Origin: Nannobrachium achirus
Lineage: Eukaryota; Chordata; Actinopteri; Myctophiformes; Myctophidae
DNA length: 64,000 nucleotides
Assembly (NCBI GenBank): GCA_963921795.1
Contig: OY997660.1
Span: 3,631,499 to 3,695,498 of the forward strand
Direction of reading: 5' to 3'
In this document: in pieces, positions 37,135 through 49,522 of the stretch
Layout of the letters: each line of letters starts with the position of its first letter
How positions within the stretch are numbered: position 1 is the first letter of the stretch
The notes under the pieces: generated by a model
What the model saw: only the letters and a program-made list of their open reading frames with translations
Told to the model about the DNA's origin: nothing
Database searches by the model: none
Program-made: the position numbers and the translations under genes

Positions 37135-37345
37135 TAAAAATGCAATTCATTATTAGGAGACCCCGTGGCAGACCAAAGACAAGATGGAAGGATTATATCT
37201 CCAAACTGGCCTGGGAACGCCTCGGTATACTCCCTGAGGGAGTGGAGGAAGTTGCTCAGGATAAGGAACTCAGGAAGTCTCAGTTGGAACTGTTACCCCC
37301 GCGACCCGATTCTGGATAAGCGGTTGAAGATGGATGGATGGATGG
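37135..37345 (+). mobile_element. RTE-clade (Rex3-like) LINE 3' end
   Basis: The frame GRPKTRWKDYISKLAWERLG runs on to LELLPPRPDSG, then GATAAGCGGTTGAAGATGG and (GATG)n. This is the C-terminus and short 3' tail typical of Rex3/RTE elements. Just upstream (37090-37135) is a separate tail, AAAAGCGCTATAAAAATGCA. Confidence 0.75.
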
Positions 37346-37713
37346 AATAATAATAACTAGACTCCACTCTGCAGAGGTGCCAACTTGAGCCTTGTGCACT
37401 CGTGGCCTACTTGTGCGCCAGCAGAGCGCGCCTTGTTATTTATATCAGGTTGCACCTTTTGATGGTGACGTCACCAAGAATGCTGGTCCCTCATTGGCTG
37501 TTGATGGTGACGCACCATAAATGCTGGTCCCTGATTGGCTACTGTTGTAAACGCAGACATTTTACGCCACATACAAAATCAAAGAACGCAGCACTTGCAC
37601 ACTCAAAAAATAAATGCATTTTTATTAATTATTATATAATATATTATATAATTTGTATCATCACACTGTAGTCCATATTATACATTTGTGGTGTCCTTAT
37701 CCTGGGTTATGAA

Positions 37714-38048
37714 TAGAGATGTGCCGATTGATCGGTGAGTGATCGCTATCGGCCGATAATGCCTCTATCGGCTTTGCCGATCTACAAGCTAGATCAGCTA
37801 TTTTCACAATATTTATCTGTGAGACTGAATGTAAACTCAGCTTTAACTCCTACAAGTTGAATTGGATACTAAAGGACCTCAGCCTGCAATCTCCCAATGT
37901 TTATACTTAATATACAATGTCAATGTTTGGTAAGAAGAATCATTAAATATATAAATGCTGCTACAGTAACACAATAAATAGAATAGAATTTATGGATTTG
38001 ACGCGGTGATCGGTATCGGCCCCAAAAATTGCAATCGGAGGATCTCTA
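37714..38048. mobile_element. hAT-type MITE, family M, with hairpin
   Basis: Starts TAGAGATGTGCCGATTGATC and ends CAATCGGAGGATCTCTA, with a perfect 8-bp duplication GTTATGAA at 37706-37713 and 38049-38056. A short hairpin (GCCGATCTACAAGCTAGATC, AGCTATTTTCAC) lies at 37776-37806. Confidence 0.85.
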
Positions 38049-38097
38049 GTTATGAATTCAGTCCATTTCTCCAATTTTTCAAGGCTGGCGCAAGTAC

Positions 38098-38098
38098 T

Positions 38099-38130
<32 letters not shown>
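38098..38130. repeat. (GACA)n microsatellite
   Basis: About eight tetramers. Confidence 0.95.
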
Positions 38131-38249
38131 CAGTGATAACACATCCAACATGTTTCCGTCTCATTGCGAGTCCAGATCAACCTGATATCAATCACACATT
38201 GTCATCTGGATCCTCTCTCTGGGAAATGTTCTGCTGCTGCATCCGGAAC

Positions 38250-38737
38250 CAGTGGCGTCAGTTCAGAAAAAGCTAAGGTATGGCAACATGACTGGTGTCT
38301 TGGAACGCGTGCAAGACACCAGTCATGTTGCCATACCTTAGCAACAGGCATGATACATTTTTTTTAAGAAATACATTTTATTTCATTTTTATTTTTTCTG
38401 TTGTTCAAGTGCAGCTAAACTTGTTAGTAAACGTGCCCCACAATTAACAATAATGCATTGCACCTGTGCAGATGACCTGCGGAACCTGGGAATATACATT
38501 TTTTTCAAGCTGGGGAGAATACAAGTGTAGAGAATATAATTATAATACCTTGTTAAAGTGACCATTTTGTTAAATTTTGCATTTGTAGTTATTTTACTGT
38601 AATTTAACAGCATAATAACCAGCACAGATAGACACAGAGACATTCATGGATTTATATTTAAAAGTAACTTTTATACTCCCCCCTGGACCCAGGGTATGGC
38701 AGCTGCATACCCCAGCCATACCCAGTTGACGCGCCTG
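38250..38737. mobile_element. hAT-type element D, full copy
   Basis: Starts CAGTGGCGTCAGTT and ends AGTTGACGCGCCTG, with a perfect 8-bp duplication TCCGGAAC at 38242-38249 and 38738-38745. Inside is a perfect hairpin with 30-bp arms (38273-38341, CTAAGGTATGGCAACATGAC and complement). Non-coding. Confidence 0.88.
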
Positions 38738-38938
38738 TCCGGAACAGAGAAACGCTGTCTGAATCCTCCTCTCTTCTCACATCACATTAACATAACTTTA
38801 TCCTCATGTGATCAATAAGTAGCAATGGAAGACACAGGAGGAAATCACTGCTGGATGTTCTCTGTGGGAGTAGTTAGGACAGAGGAAGATGGAAGGCATA
38901 ATGTGTCACTCTAGATTTGATCATTTTATACATTAGAT

Positions 38939-39222
38939 CAGGGGTCTTCAACGTTTTCAGGCCAGGGACCCCTTCGTTGAGAGAGAGAGATGAAGCAGGG
39001 ACCCCCACAACCTGTTCATAGATTCCATATAGTTTCATTGTTTGACGGCACAATCATCAGTGTATTTTGGATTCATGTCAATGTGTGTTTTCGGATATTT
39101 AACCACTTGAACCGTCAATACTTAATTAACTTGGCCTTTCACTCTGTACTTAGTCTGCCCTTTTTTTCCCTCTACACCAACGTTCTGCGAGGCGTTGTGA
39201 GCTTTTAGATCTGCTATTTCGC
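38939..39222. mobile_element. hAT family A, left part
   Basis: CAGGGGTCTTCAACG with the family A interior, ending in the right half of a hairpin (39185-39220). The right end is lost. Confidence 0.75.
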
Positions 39223-39234
39223 GGAGGCACACAA

Positions 39235-39752
39235 ACATGCGTCTACTCCATGTGGTGGTGGAGGAGTGGGATTGAGTTACCAGGGCCCAAAGTGGAGGTG
39301 CCTTAATTATTTTATACTTTAGCTATTTTTTTAAAAGTTGTGAAAATGTGTGCAAATCTTTGAATATAATGTACTTTTTAAGCGAACATTTGTAACTCAA
39401 ATCTTGATTCTGGGGGGTCCCTGGAACTAAATATTTTGATATGGGGGTCCGTGGCCAAATACATATAATTTTGGGGGTCCTTCACATGAAAAGGTTTGAG
39501 CACCACTGACATAGAAACATACAGTAGGTTTAAAAGAAAATCCATCCATCGACATGCACAAATTTTCAAGATTTTTCAAAAATAGCAGATCTACAAGCTC
39601 GTTTGTAGATCTAGTTGTAAATCTAGTTAAAGCACAAAACAATGCGTTCCCAGTCTAAATGGGTTAAACCCCTCCCCCTATGAAGAACATTCATGGGGGG
39701 GCCCACTGTGAATCCTTGTACCCAGGGCCCAGGATTTGGTGTGACGCCCCTG
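39235..39752 (-). mobile_element. hAT element N, second copy with family C core
   Basis: The right tip GGTGTGACGCCCCTG at 39752 and the left part GGGCCCAAAGTGGAGG match the element at 27728 in reverse. The core has the family C end TCTAAATGGGTTAA and a hairpin half at 39581-39612. Confidence 0.65.
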
Positions 39753-39839
39753 GGTCAAATACCTATAATTATATTGTTTCTCTGAAAACTAGAAGATTTA
39801 CTGTAGAAGTTCAGCCTTGGCCTCAGGTCTCCAGAACTG

Positions 39840-39982
<143 letters not shown>

Positions 39983-40078
39983 TTGGGGTATAAGTGCCTC
40001 CAAGCCGTTTTAAGTGTCTGCCAGCAAACAGTTTGCATCTGAGCGCTGGGCCTAATATGGACCTGTTCTCACTCACTG

Positions 40079-40113
40079 GAGAGGAGAGGAGAGGAGAGGA
40101 GAGGAGAGGAGAT
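40079..40113. repeat. (GGAGA)n microsatellite
   Basis: Seven pentamers, as at 14211. Confidence 0.95.
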
Positions 40114-41380
40114 TTTTAATAATAATTTTTTGTATTTCATTTTTTCCATTTTCCCAAATAATTATTAAAAATAAATGAAAAAAGTTATGGATAAAACACG
40201 GCCTGTAGTCACCAGAAAAAAAAATAGGGGGTGTTTTTAATGAATGTTATCATGGTTAAAATGGAGTTTGAAGTTACAATGGGTGTGTATGGGGACTGGG
40301 GAGAGAAGCCCATAAGGTTTTTCCCTGTTGAAAGTGGAATATCCCTTTAAATATAACAGATTAAATATAACAGATTAAATATAACAGATTGAATATAACA
40401 GATTAAACGAATCCCCTGTCATATTATTCTGCCTCGCTGCTGCTGCTGCAGCTGCACAGACCAGTATCACCATTCACCACACTGCTGCTAAATGATAACA
40501 AAGTGAAGGTTTATATAAAGTCAAAGTGTGCGACACCAACTAAAATAAGCTAAAACAAACACATGGGAGCAGGGCAGGAATTCCGGGGAGGCCACGAAGG
40601 AGGCCATGGCTGTCCCTGCCCCTCAGTTTGGTCTCAAAGAAATGGCCCTGAGGCCAGGGCATCCAGGATATGCGGGGGTTTCCTGATGACGCTGTTGCAT
40701 TCTGGGTATTGTAGTCCTGGTATCACATCATGGGTGTGGCCGGGGGAGCGCTCGCTATCATAATCAATAATGTAATTACAAAATGACGAGAATCTCGTCA
40801 AGAGAAAGCGGCAAAATGTTGTTGTGTTCTCACATTTAATCCAGTGCTCAGACGGAGATACAACAACGACTAAAACGATGTAGTCTGCACGCGTTATTTG
40901 GAATCGCACATGAGTTCTGGGAAAGATTTTCACTCTTGAGAAGAGGTTTTCCTTTTTGCGTTTCCAACCCCCGCTGTCGTCTGAACGGAAGGCATATCTG
41001 ACATTTTATTTTGCGGTTTTCTCACGGAAACGGCGTCGTGGAAACAGAGTCATTATTGTCAAAAATGAAATCAGTGTCATTCATATTCTTTTTTTTTAAT
41101 ATTTTTTATCCCACGATTTTGTAACCCATTTTCACCCAGTGCCAATTGCCTATGTAATCCTGGGCTCTGCTCTCCCTCCGCTGCGCCTGGGGAGACAACG
41201 GACTGACCTCATGCTTCGACTGACCTCATGCTTCCTTCAATGCATGAGTATTCCAAGTTGTTTCTTTTCACCTGACAGGGGTGATTTCCCCCGGGATGGA
41301 CTTAACGCGTGGAAGGAACACGTTATTCCAACCAGTTCCTTTCCCCTCCATCAAGCGCCCCGGCTGGCCAGGGGGGAGGC
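40114..41380. other. Intergenic DNA, no gene seen
   Basis: A short 14-bp tandem (TATAACAGATTAAA, about 40347-40405) is the only repeat noted. No supported exon. Confidence 0.5.
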
Positions 41381-41384
41381 ATTA

Positions 41385-41622
41385 TTGAGACCAGGATTAC
41401 TGCATGTTTTTGTGAGGGTATCAACCCTAGGAGACACGGGGCAAACATGCAAACTCCACACAGAAAGGCCCTGTCGCCGACCCCACCTAGGGTGTGGGCG
41501 CTGATGACGCGGAGTGAGAAACGCGCCCCCAGCACCCACAGCGTCCCCCGGCGGGAATCGAACCCAGTACCTTCTAGCTGTGAGGCAAAGCGCTAACCAC
41601 TGCGCCACCGTGCCCCCGTCAT
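41385..41622 (-). mobile_element. tRNA-derived SINE (teleost type)
   Basis: The minus strand reads GGGGCACGGTGGCGCAGTGG (A box), GGTACTGGGTTCGATTCCCG (B box), and the body GTGTGGAGTTTGCATGTTTG. This head and body are common in teleost SINEs. Confidence 0.85.
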
Positions 41623-41630
41623 TCATATTC

Positions 41631-42138
41631 TTAAAGTTATAACATGTAACCTTTTTTATAAAACAAATCTTAAAATGGACCTAGCTGTTAAATCGCTAAA
41701 GTTTTAGAACCCCCACTCCGTTATTTTCAGCTTCTAAAGCCTTCTCTTTATATGTTTTCTATGATCCCTGCCCGGGACCGGTTTTCGCGGAAAAATTGCG
41801 TCATCACACTACCGGCCAATCACAGCGAGGGTTATACACTGCCGGCCAATCACAGCGCAGAACATACACTGCCGGGCTCTCTGGTGGGTTTAGGAAACAC
41901 GCCTTCAGGAAGTACACTGCAGTGTTTACACTGGAGGAGTCTAGCATGTAACTCCCCAACCGCTGCTCGTAGAAGGACACGGGAGACCTCATTGAAAGCG
42001 TCTCGGCGAGGCGAGGCGGACGCGGTGGTCTGACGGCCCGGTCCGCGAGCGAAAAACGGACGAAAAAAGCAAACGCGACCGCGGTTTGCTATACTGCTAC
42101 AGACCACCAGTTGAGCAACTTACTCAGTATAGCTTTAA
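41631..42138. mobile_element. TTAA-bounded element
   Basis: TTAAAGTTATA at the left and TATAGCTTTAA at the right. The interior has a GC-rich part with a double CCGGCCAATCACAGCG. Non-coding. Confidence 0.55.
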
Positions 42139-42541
42139 GAAAACCTGGAGACTTGACATTCACTATTTGGATTATTAGGATAAAAAATAAGAACTTTATA
42201 ATGGTGTGGCAAGTCTTTGCCACGGACACATTTGTCCTTAGGGTTAGGGTTACGGACATATTGAATGATGGCCCCTGCTGCTAGTGATATTGTGATTTAA
42301 CTTTAGAGTTAGATTCAAATGTAATTCTCTGCTGCATGTGGTATGAATAGAAAACACATGCATGAAACATCTTAGATCCCAGTACAATGAACAAAGAGAT
42401 GCTTTAGGTCTAGGAATGCTAACAGAGCTGAAGGCAGAGAGAACGGACAATAGAAAACACAGCTAAACCTCGACCAACGGCACCTGCACTCAACACTGGT
42501 GGAAAAGGTTTTTTACTTGTAAAAGTATCAATACTGTAGGC

Positions 42542-43051
42542 CAGGGGTTCCCAAACGTTTTTGTCTCAGGGCACCCCATAAATATATTTTTAATCGAGGC
42601 ACCCCTACATTATAATTTTCACTCCCAGCACCTTATATTTATAGCATATCGATATCGTTGTTGTCGGGTGGAAACCTTGTATGTCCAAAATCGTTCGTTT
42701 TGTATTTATCATCTATAAAATGTACTAAACTAGTAAAAACAGCAGATCTACAAGCATCGCGAGGCGTTGTGTGCTTGTAGATCGTCTGTTTTCACTAGTT
42801 TTGTGCGACAGTCTTGTATGATGAAGCAGGGCTTTGCTTTACCAAAAGACGTACACATTTGAATCTTGGAGGTACGAGGTGTCTGCCCGACAGTGACGAT
42901 ATTTTAGTGATTATGTTGCGAGGAAAACGTTGAGATAATATTTTTTCAAGTGTCCAAATAATTTCCAAATATTATCAAATGATCTCGCGGCACCCCTGGA
43001 CTGCCGTCACGGCACCCCAGGGTGCCCCGTCACCCACTTTGAAAACCCCTG
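42542..43051. mobile_element. hAT-type MITE, family H, with hairpin
   Basis: Starts CAGGGGTTCCCAAACG and ends TTTGAAAACCCCTG, with a perfect 8-bp duplication CTGTAGGC at 42534-42541 and 43052-43059. The hairpin at 42731-42799 has an AACAGC/GTCTGTT stem. Confidence 0.9.
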
Positions 43052-43079
43052 CTGTAGGCTACTCTAGAAATACGGAATT

Positions 43080-43245
43080 CAAAAAAGTACAAAAGTATTG
43101 GTATCAAAATGTAGTTAAAAGTACCAACAGTAAATGTAGTCATTGTGCAGAATGTCCAGTTTCACAAGTTCAAAATGTAATATTTTGAAAATAGCCGATC
43201 TACAAACGATGCGATGCATTGTGAGCTTGTAGATCGTGTTCAAAT
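43080..43245. repeat. Interspersed repeat P with hairpin half
   Basis: AAAAGTATTGGTATCAAAAT and CATTGTGCAGAATGT are shared with 55890-55975 and 56880-56950. A hairpin at 43187-43236 follows, as at 56945. Confidence 0.65.
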
Positions 43246-43333
43246 GGCCAAAATGTACATAGGGCTGAAGTGATTGATATGTGTTTTGTAATAATAATCA
43301 TCATAATCTAAAAAGTAACTAAAGTTATTCAGC

Positions 43334-43784
43334 TTAAAGGTGATACACCATGACATTTAACTTTTCCTATTTTAAAACCTTTTTTTGGGGTCCCACTAGC
43401 ACCTTCTATCCTCACAAAGTCCCATTTCTGACCATTGTGTCTTTCTCTGGTTTTGGGAAGGTGGAGGTTAAAAGCATCCCACGGGTTTTCAAAACAGGCT
43501 GTCCAGATTTGCTGCCGTCGATGACGTCATCGACGGCTGTTTTTGAAGAAAAAAAATATTTTTTTTTCCAAAAAGATTGTTTTTTTCTTCAAAAAAAAAA
43601 CATTTATTTCAAAAAGTTCAGGCCAAAGGTGGTACTGCAGCTGAAAATGCTCTGAGAGCCATTCAAAAATGAGAGGCTCTCTATTCAGGAGTGGTAATTT
43701 AGCCTCAAACCTTTTGAAAAACGTTTTTGGGACATAAACAATATGACATAAATACTTTTTAAATGCATGGTGTATCACCTTTAA
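43334..43784. mobile_element. TTAA-bounded MITE
   Basis: TTAAAGGTGATACACCATG and its complement at 43784. The interior holds GTCGATGACGTCATCGAC (a small palindrome) and A/T runs. Confidence 0.82.
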
Positions 43785-44343
43785 GATCATGCAAGATATT
43801 CCAAAAATCTTTCCCAGTTTCAATCTGGCAAAAGCAACCAGAAGCAGGACTAAACAAAGACTATAGGTTTCTCCCACACACAGCATGGATGATGTGAAGA
43901 CATGTATGAGAACCAGGACTTCATCATAAATAATGAAGAGATGCCAGTGATTAATGAGCCTCTCAGTCAAAGAAGACCAGCCCACCTTATCATACAGCTT
44001 CCCTGCAAGCCAAATGATGTCATGATGACGTTATGATAACGTCCTCCGGTGACGTTCAGAACTAGGCCAGATCACAGCCCATATGGGGATGAGCTTGACA
44101 TCATTACCAGGAGTTAAGGTTAAGGTTATATTGTGGGATATATCTGACTAGTTATGATATTTATCTGGCCTCGATCGGACCCTCCCTGATTAATCCAGGA
44201 CATCCGTTTTTGTGGGAAGGATTTATGTTGGTTCAGATCAGGTGATATTCTAGGCCAGATCTGACTAGTCATGGTTTGACTTGATCTGGCCCCAATGGAG
44301 ACGTCACTGATTGGTCCAGGTCCTGACCCTGCTTGCTGGGTAG

Positions 44344-44345
<2 letters not shown>
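43785..44345. other. Intergenic DNA, no gene seen
   Basis: Diverged repeats of GATCTGGCC and CCTGATT occur at 44160-44330; nothing else. Confidence 0.45.
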
Positions 44346-44378
<33 letters not shown>

Positions 44379-44530
44379 ATGTTGACTGTGCTCCACAGAG
44401 CAGAGATCAAAGTCAGATGTTGGATGCGAGCCGAGGATATTTGGTAAAAAATCTGCCAAGATTTATGTGCTGGGTTCTGACTGGTGTGCACGTAGCGCTT
44501 GTACCAGGTGCACGGACACACACACACACT

Positions 44531-44570
<40 letters not shown>
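44346..44570. repeat. (GA)n and (CA)n microsatellites
   Basis: A GA run at 44346-44376 and a CA run at 44513-44567. Confidence 0.95.
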
Positions 44571-44691
44571 AACAAACCTTCTCACTCGATTTATGTCTCT
44601 GTCTTCCCCTCTCTGCTCCGTGACCTCCTGTCTTCCATCCCAATGTTTTTTTTCCACCATTTTTTTTGGAAAGACTCTCCTACCGATAACC

Positions 44692-45132
44692 CAGTGGTTC
44701 TCAACCTGTGGGTCGGGACCCCCAGGGGGGTCCCCAAAATATTTGGGAGGTCCCCAGATGAGTAACTTATCATGCAACATTGTTTTCTCTCTCTCAACAC
44801 AGTAAACAAACCAACATAAAGTTTAAGTGTATAGAGGAGGGTATCTGCACATTTCTAAAGTCCAAGACAATTTAAGGATCTTTTTTTAACACCTCTAAAA
44901 TGACAAATTAAACCTTGGCCAAATCGTCAAATAATAGAGGCAGAAATTGGGAAAAATAGCAGATCTACATGCTCGCAACGCCTCGCATTGCGAGGCGTTG
45001 TGAGCATGTAGATCTGCTATTTTCTCAATAGAACCGTGTTATACAAAATGTAATGCCTCAACTCCCCGGGGGTCCCCAGTTCAAATATGATTATTTTTGG
45101 GGGTTGCGGGCTGAAAAGGTTGACAACCACTG
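44692..45132. mobile_element. hAT-type MITE, family F, reference copy
   Basis: Starts CAGTGGTTCTCAACC and ends GGTTGACAACCACTG, with a perfect 8-bp duplication CGATAACC at 44684-44691 and 45133-45140. The hairpin at 44952-45025 is paired over about 36 bp with a single mismatch. Confidence 0.92.
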
Positions 45133-45238
45133 CGATAACCTACCTGCTTTATGAAATCCTGTCTGTAGGCCTACTAAAAACCTCCCCTACTGATAACCTA
45201 CCTCAGGGTTTTGGACTCGGGGCAACCCTGTAAATAAC

Positions 45239-45548
45239 GCTTTCTACCACTTTTTGTGGTCACATGTTCAGATACTGGATTCTGATTGGCTTAAAACAGT
45301 GGTAAATCAGTCAACAACCTTGAGTTGGCTCATGGACCCCGCCCACTGTTGTGTTGCAGTCGATTGTAACTAAATAACCTTGCAAGTTACAACTGTGTTT
45401 TCTTTCATTTATATGGTAGAAGTGGTAGAAAAGCGATTTACCATTCGAGGGTTGTGGGTTGTTGGCTAATTTACGCTACCACTGTTTCAGGGGTGTTTGA
45501 AACAGTGTAAATCAGCCAACAACCCACTCCCTCTCATGGTAAATGGCT
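45239..45548. repeat. Interspersed repeat K, second copy
   Basis: Matches 17951-18254 nearly base for base at the ends. It is inserted in family H-like debris (GGGGCAACCCTGTAAATAAC). Confidence 0.8.
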
Positions 45549-45721
45549 TACTTCCTCCTTGTGGCACTCCTGAATTACACTGTTAATGTTTAGAATCTTA
45601 CATCATAATTATTGGGGAGAAATATCCGTTTCCTTCAGAACTGACTGAAAATAACGCTATACTTAACTTTATTTAACCACTTGAACCCCAGCATGCCTAT
45701 TCTGTGGGGGAGGTTCATCAT

Positions 45722-45753
45722 GACGTGGTGTGAGCTTGTAGATCGGCTATTTT
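45722..45753. repeat. Hairpin half
   Basis: GTGTGAGCTTGTAGATCGGC followed by TATTTTTTGGTGAAGAG, the same outer tail as at 23371. Confidence 0.65.
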
Positions 45754-45837
45754 TTGGTGAAGAGTGTTGGCTGTAGATGGAAAAGAATAACTCATCAAGT
45801 ACAGTGCAAATCAGGTCTGTTTTACTAACGTCATATT

Positions 45838-45925
45838 GATGTAGTGATATTGATGTAGTGATATCGATGTAGTGATATCGATGTAGTGATATTGATGTAG
45901 TGATATCGATGTAGTGATATTGATG
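45838..45925. repeat. 14-bp tandem repeat
   Basis: About six units of GATGTAGTGATATC with C/T variants. Confidence 0.92.
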
Positions 45926-46164
45926 AGTTCCAAATGTTATCAAATGATTGAAAGGGTAGGCACAACAAGCTTCGGCTTCAGCCCTACGCCTTTTTTCGGA
46001 GCCCTCAAAATGTGTGCAAAGTGATGTTTTGTTTTTGTAAGGATTTAATGGCACCGAAAATAAAACTATTCATTCATTCATTCATTCTGCTGCACCCCTG
46101 GACTGGGAAACCCTGACCTACCAGCATTCTAGTTTTTCTAGTTTCATGTTCGCTCTGCTTTTGG

Positions 46165-46572
46165 GTTGCTTCTTCAACGTTTTCAGGCCAAGGACCCTTT
46201 AGTCGAGAGAGAGATGAAGCAGGGACCCCCACAACCTTTTCATAGATTCCATATAGTTTCATTGTTTGACAGCGCAATCATCAGTTTATTTTGGATTCAT
46301 GTCAATTTGTGTTTTCAGATATTTAACCACTCCCCTCTAAACCAAACCTCTTTGCCGAAAATAGCCGATCTACAAGCTCACAACGCCTTGCAGACAGTGC
46401 AAGGTGTTGTGAGCTTGTAGATCTGCTATTTTTGGCTCTCAGAATCTGGTTAAGAATCTGGCTAAAAGGGAGATTTTCTTTTTTTCTTTCTATCACACAA
46501 AGATTTGGAGGACCCCCTGTAGTAACTCTGAGGACCCCCTAGGGGTCCCGGACCCCCTGTTGAAGACCCCTG
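46165..46572. mobile_element. hAT family A, left tip eroded, with hairpin
   Basis: The interior matches 233-670, and the right end is TGTTGAAGACCCCTG. The hairpin at 46356-46433 is near complete. Confidence 0.78.
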
Positions 46573-46771
46573 CTCTAGAGTTTCTCTGTGTGTGAGTGCC
46601 TTGTTGTGGAGTGTATCTGGGTCACTTTCTTTTAGGTAGTAAGTACTGTAAGGGATAACATCTTGCTCAGCGGTGATTATCGAGTGATAGGAGACCGACA
46701 GGTTGATATGCCACCGACGCGATAGCGGAGAATCCCTTTAATCAGCGGAGAATAATGGAGAGACAGCCGCT

Positions 46772-46985
46772 GGCCGGCGCGTCCACGTCCATGGACGCGG
46801 CCGTGGACGCGTCCATGGACGCGGACGCGAAAAAAACGTCCGTGGACGCGAGGCCGCGTCCACGGACGCAAACGGCCGGCCGTCCCGGCCGTGGACGAGG
46901 CCGCGGACGTGGACGCAAACGGCCGGCCGTGGACGAGTCCATGGACGAGGCCGGGAAAAAAAGGCAGCGAAAAAAGAAAAAAAAG
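46772..46985. repeat. GC-rich GGACGCG/GTCCACG block
   Basis: About 210 bp built from CCATGGACGCG, GGCCGTGGACG and GCAAACGGCCGGCCGT words, with many CpG and local palindromes. The mirrored block is 52875-53110. It does not resemble neighbouring sequence. Confidence 0.85.
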
Positions 46986-46988
46986 GTG

Positions 46989-47480
46989 TCTATTGTATGT
47001 ATTTTTTGATGGAGAATTCAAATATGACCTTCTTTTTTGCATAGGACAACTCTAACCTGCATCAATTGGTATTTTATAATTGCCAATTGTACCCTATCCA
47101 TCTGAAAAACAAATTGGATGTCTATTGTATGTATTTTTTGATGGAGAATTCAAATATTACCTTCTTTTTGGAATAGGACAACTCTAACCTGCATCAATTG
47201 GTATTTTATAATTGCCAATTGTACCCTATCCATCTCAAAAACAAATTGGATGTCTATTGTATGTATTTTTTGATGGAGAATTCAAATATTACCTTCTTTT
47301 TGGAATAGGACAACTCTAACCTGCATCAATTGGTATTTTATAATTGCCAATTGTACCCTATCCATCTCAAAAACAAATTGGATGTCTATTGTATGTATTT
47401 TTTGATGGGGAATTCAAACGTTACCTTCTTTTCTAGATAGGACAACTCTAACCTGCATCAATTGGTGCATCAACCTACTA
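46989..47480 (-). repeat. 131-bp tandem repeat, four units
   Basis: Each unit has GTCTATTGTATGTATTTTTT, GGACAACTCTAACCTGCATC and CAATTGTACCCTATCCATCT. The right arm has three units (52503-52858). Confidence 0.93.
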
Positions 47481-47482
47481 TA

Positions 47483-47562
<80 letters not shown>

Positions 47563-49452
47563 CATCTATCCATCTATCTATCCATCTATTTATTTATACT
47601 TCACCTTTAGTCCAGAAGAGAGTTCAGCATCAGGAACTTGCACACATGGAACTGTGTCATGACTGTGTCATGGAGCTAAAACAGGGCTATGTTAAATACT
47701 CAAAATGACTCTGATGGACCAATCAGGGTGGTGGTGGGGGGAGGGATCAACAATAGACAGAAACTGGATAATGCTTTGTTAACTGTCCCACCTAAGTCCC
47801 TGCTAGTCTGAACAAACATCACCTTCCCTCTCATAACACTACTACTACTACATTTATATAAAGCTGCTCTTGCATTTGAATTCAAGTCTGACACAAGTTA
47901 AGGTTAACTTAGGTAGTATTTCATTTTGCTGGCTTTTAGGGTCTGTGTGTGAGTGTGTAGGCTCACAAATTATTATAATTGTCATTAAGTGACTCTATCT
48001 ATCTATCTATCTATCTATCTATCCATCTATCCATCTATCCATCTATTTATTTATACTTACTGTTTACATTTTCTATAAATATTTATTTCTATATAAAACT
48101 CAGTTGTGTGGAGTTATTGTGTGCCTTTTCTTGTAGCTAAAGAGTCCATTTGTTCACTAGACATTAAGTCAAGGTTACTATTTTGAGTTGAAGCTAAGTG
48201 TTTTATTGCTTTGTGGTTTAACATGATTTAAAAGGCAAATTCATTGTTATGGTTACTTTAGAAGACTGCTTTTGCATTCATGAGTTAAAAAGAGAGCCAA
48301 GCTAATTTAAAGAGTTAAGTTAAAGGAACACAAAACATGACCTAACTCGCTGCCATTGGACAGACAGTTACAACATAGGCCTACTCTTATCTTTCACAGA
48401 ACAGACAATTATCATTTATCTATTTGAGACTATGTAGCTGCTCTATGGGAAATAGAGCATTATATCAGCCTATTCAATTGATAATGACCAATGGGTGCCA
48501 GTTTCTAAGTAGTTAACCATATTAACATAACAATATATGTGGCCTAGACATGGATATTGCCCAATCAACTCGTAATCTACAGAAATGTCCACCACATCAC
48601 ACAGTATAAAACTTAGTAGGCTCAGTGGATTCACCTATGTTAAATCATGTCAGGTTAGTTTGGTTCAAGGTTCAAGTATAATAATTTATGAGACAAAAAT
48701 GTAAACAGCACAAATGTACAATCACATCTCGGCTAGAATGATAACATAAAGTCCTGACTACTCCTTGTTATTGTGGTCCTAAATACTACAATGATTAGTT
48801 TGGATGCATTGCTTCTATCATGTCCAATTAAAAATAAATACATTACATACATACAGAAATCTGCCTTCTCCTGTATTGTATTAGTGACATTCATTATAAA
48901 TAGTAAAATAACAGGACAGAGCAAAAAAGGCCTCTGTTGTGTCTTTATCTGATCACATGCAATCAGACACTCACACTGCACAGCAATATATAAACTTTAT
49001 TACAGGCTCAAGGCCCACAGGGTAAGAAGACAATACATTACAAAGATAATAATTAAAAAAAACAACAACAGAGAGTACATTCACAAAGCCCCACCGGAGC
49101 TAAAGAGGCACTCATGCCACTCATGCCAGTGTCCACTAATGGTAGACGTGTACCTGACAGAGCTACATCCAGGGTCTGTCATCAGTCTCTGGAACAATCT
49201 GAAACAATGTATCTTTCCTGTGGCTGTTATAATGAACACAAACAGATCAGAAAGTAATTCAACATACAACAATGTAAGGGATTCCTTTCTATTAAAAGCA
49301 AAATCATAACTGGGTCAAAGTTGCTTGGTTCTCCCCATATAAAGGCATGTAGGTAACAGTAACATGATATTATGTCATGAATGATAAAAGTAATGTTTAA
49401 ACACTTTGATGTGTGTGAGTTTATCTGGAGACTTACTCAGTCTGTGACTTAC

Positions 49453-49522
49453 AGAGATCTTGATGGTCTTTGGGTTCCACCCGTTCATCAGAATTGCCGC
49501 TGGTGCCGTCTAGAGATTTCAT
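49453..49522 (-). CDS. Zinc-finger gene first coding exon
   Basis: The minus strand from ATG 49522 reads MKSLDGTSGNSDERVEPK and ends at a good donor (GTAAGT) after 70 bases. This sequence is typical of the first coding exon of fish C2H2 zinc-finger genes. No finger exon follows on this strand; the finger exon present (50050) points the other way. The exon lies in the spacer between the inverted-repeat arms. Confidence 0.6.

Larger units (their letters stand above)
46751..49164 (-). repeat. Left arm of a large inverted repeat
   Basis: The whole segment is the reverse complement of 50847-53132, with one extra copy of a 131-bp unit. An 82-codon stretch (48733-48981) and a 64-codon stretch (47700-47894) are identical to the right arm at the protein level. 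Contents from the outside in: a GC-rich block, 131-bp units (four), (ATCT)n 47481-47590, a non-coding body with (ATCT)n at about 47994-48040, a polyadenylation signal complement at 48996-49001, and the [13 protein letters not shown] tail. Confidence 0.95.
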
